From a bacterium (lineage in GTDB: Bacteria; Dependentiae; Babeliae; Babeliales; RVW-14), in NCBI GenBank assembly GCA_010027825.1, contig RGUK01000108.1, forward strand, positions 1-5,849: a stretch of DNA of 5,849 nucleotides, read 5' to 3'. The translations under genes were made by a program, and so were the position numbers. Under the pieces are notes generated by a model that worked only from the letters and a program-made list of their open reading frames with translations, did no database searches and was not told the origin of the DNA. Shown here piece by piece: positions 5,338 to 5,849 of this stretch. Each line of letters starts with the position of its first letter. Within the stretch, counting starts at the first letter, position 1.

Positions 5338-5849
5338 CCCCTTTCATTTCCCACTCGAAGTATTTTGCTCCTGGCGTCATGCCTTCGCGTTCGTCAATCG
5401 TGGCACGAACCCCCTGCTCCGCTAGCTGCGCGTACAATTCCTTGAGGCGCGTGGTCACGGCAAGCTTTTCCTCGTCTGTTTTATAAATAGGAACCATCAC
5501 TACCTGTACGGGTGCCGCATAGGGCGGCATCACCAACCCTTGCTGATCGCCATGCGTCATGATGACAGCGCCTACCGAGCGAGTAGTAAAACCCCAACTT
5601 GTGCAATGGGGAACCTGCATTTGGCCATCAACATCTTGGTAGCGAACGTCAAAAGAGGCAGGGAAGCTGTGAGCAAGGACGTGCGAGGTACACATTTGCA
5701 AAGCCTTGCCATCTTGCATAAGTCCTTCAACAGTGTAAGTGCGATCAGCGCCAGCAAAGCGCTCGCTGTCAGACTTCATGCCCGTTACTACAGGAATAGC
5801 CAGGAAGTCTTCGTAGGTACTACGGTAGAGTTCAAGAGCGGCCAACGCC
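5282..5849 (-). pseudogene. proS: prolyl-tRNA synthetase, catalytic and anticodon-domain fragment, 5' end outside window and 3' end frameshifted
   Basis: ProRS attaches proline to tRNA-Pro in the cytoplasm. The reading frame is open from the right edge (about 170 codons to the break). It contains GMKSDSERFAG, VEGLMQDGKALQMCTSH and FDVRYQDVDG, then class II motif 3 as CTSWGFTTRSVGAVIMTHGD, then GLVMPPYAAPVQVVMVPIY, the start of the anticodon-binding domain. This is the type with a C-terminal zinc tail, not the long E. coli type with the INS domain. Family similarity stops after TPGAKYFEWEMKG (near 5339). The following ALEDHSYDALRTSKEAHA is unrelated to ProRS and ends at a TGA at 5284-5282. Normally VPxRxExGPRD and about 40 residues of the anticodon-binding domain come next. 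The rest of the protein resumes in another frame (5337-5062). The adenylation-site motifs look intact, but the protein as read would lack much of tRNA anticodon recognition. Confidence 0.85.

Noticed and set aside
5285..5347. Programmed ribosomal frameshift in proS
   Set aside because: A one-base shift would join the frames but would still leave out the conserved GPRD segment of about 40 residues, so a deletion or assembly fault is more likely. No stimulatory signal was recognised.
5032..5486. Plus-strand ORFs of 75 and 137 codons opposite proS
   Set aside because: They are antisense to clear ProRS coding sequence, with no signal of their own.

Overview
The window holds seven protein genes, all read leftward on the minus strand. 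Right to left they are: the 3' half of an archaeal/eukaryotic-type prolyl-tRNA synthetase gene (proS, broken), a XerD-like tyrosine recombinase, a small exported protein, dnaN (sliding clamp), recF, a second small exported protein, and the start of a third exported protein with an ankyrin-like repeat that runs off the left edge. The plus strand carries no convincing gene.

Organism: bacterial, because of dnaN-recF, a Xer recombinase, Shine-Dalgarno sites and an intrinsic terminator. Base composition is moderate, judged by eye at a little under half G+C. Signal peptides on all three unrecognised proteins, one with an ankyrin-like repeat, would fit a host-associated Gram-negative lineage. Candidatus Dependentiae (TM6) or a similar intracellular group is a guess from gene style, not a demonstrated assignment.

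Layout: (1) 5849-5062, proS, with its catalytic-domain motifs and C-terminal zinc-binding tail in two different reading frames. About 40 residues of the anticodon-binding domain appear to be missing between them. (2) 5040-4108, xerD, 21 bases after proS. (3) 4139-3657, an exported protein of 160 residues whose start overlaps the xerD end by 32 bases. (4) 3656-3538, an intergenic region with a good sigma70-type promoter for dnaN and a TGTACA palindrome near the likely transcription start. (5) 3537-2464 dnaN and 2451-1348 recF, 12 bases apart, an operon for replication and gap repair. (6) 1347-1024, a gene-free stretch with a promoter-like site, a long inverted repeat and a clear minus-strand intrinsic terminator, which together could make a small RNA of about 200 nt. 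(7) 1023-556 and 473-1, two more exported-protein genes, each with its own ribosome binding site.

Together the core genes cover DNA replication, recombination and translation. The three exported proteins between and beside them have no recognisable function. The points most worth checking are the damaged proS, the possible RNA after recF, and the possible relation between the two small exported proteins, which share GPRV near the C-terminus.
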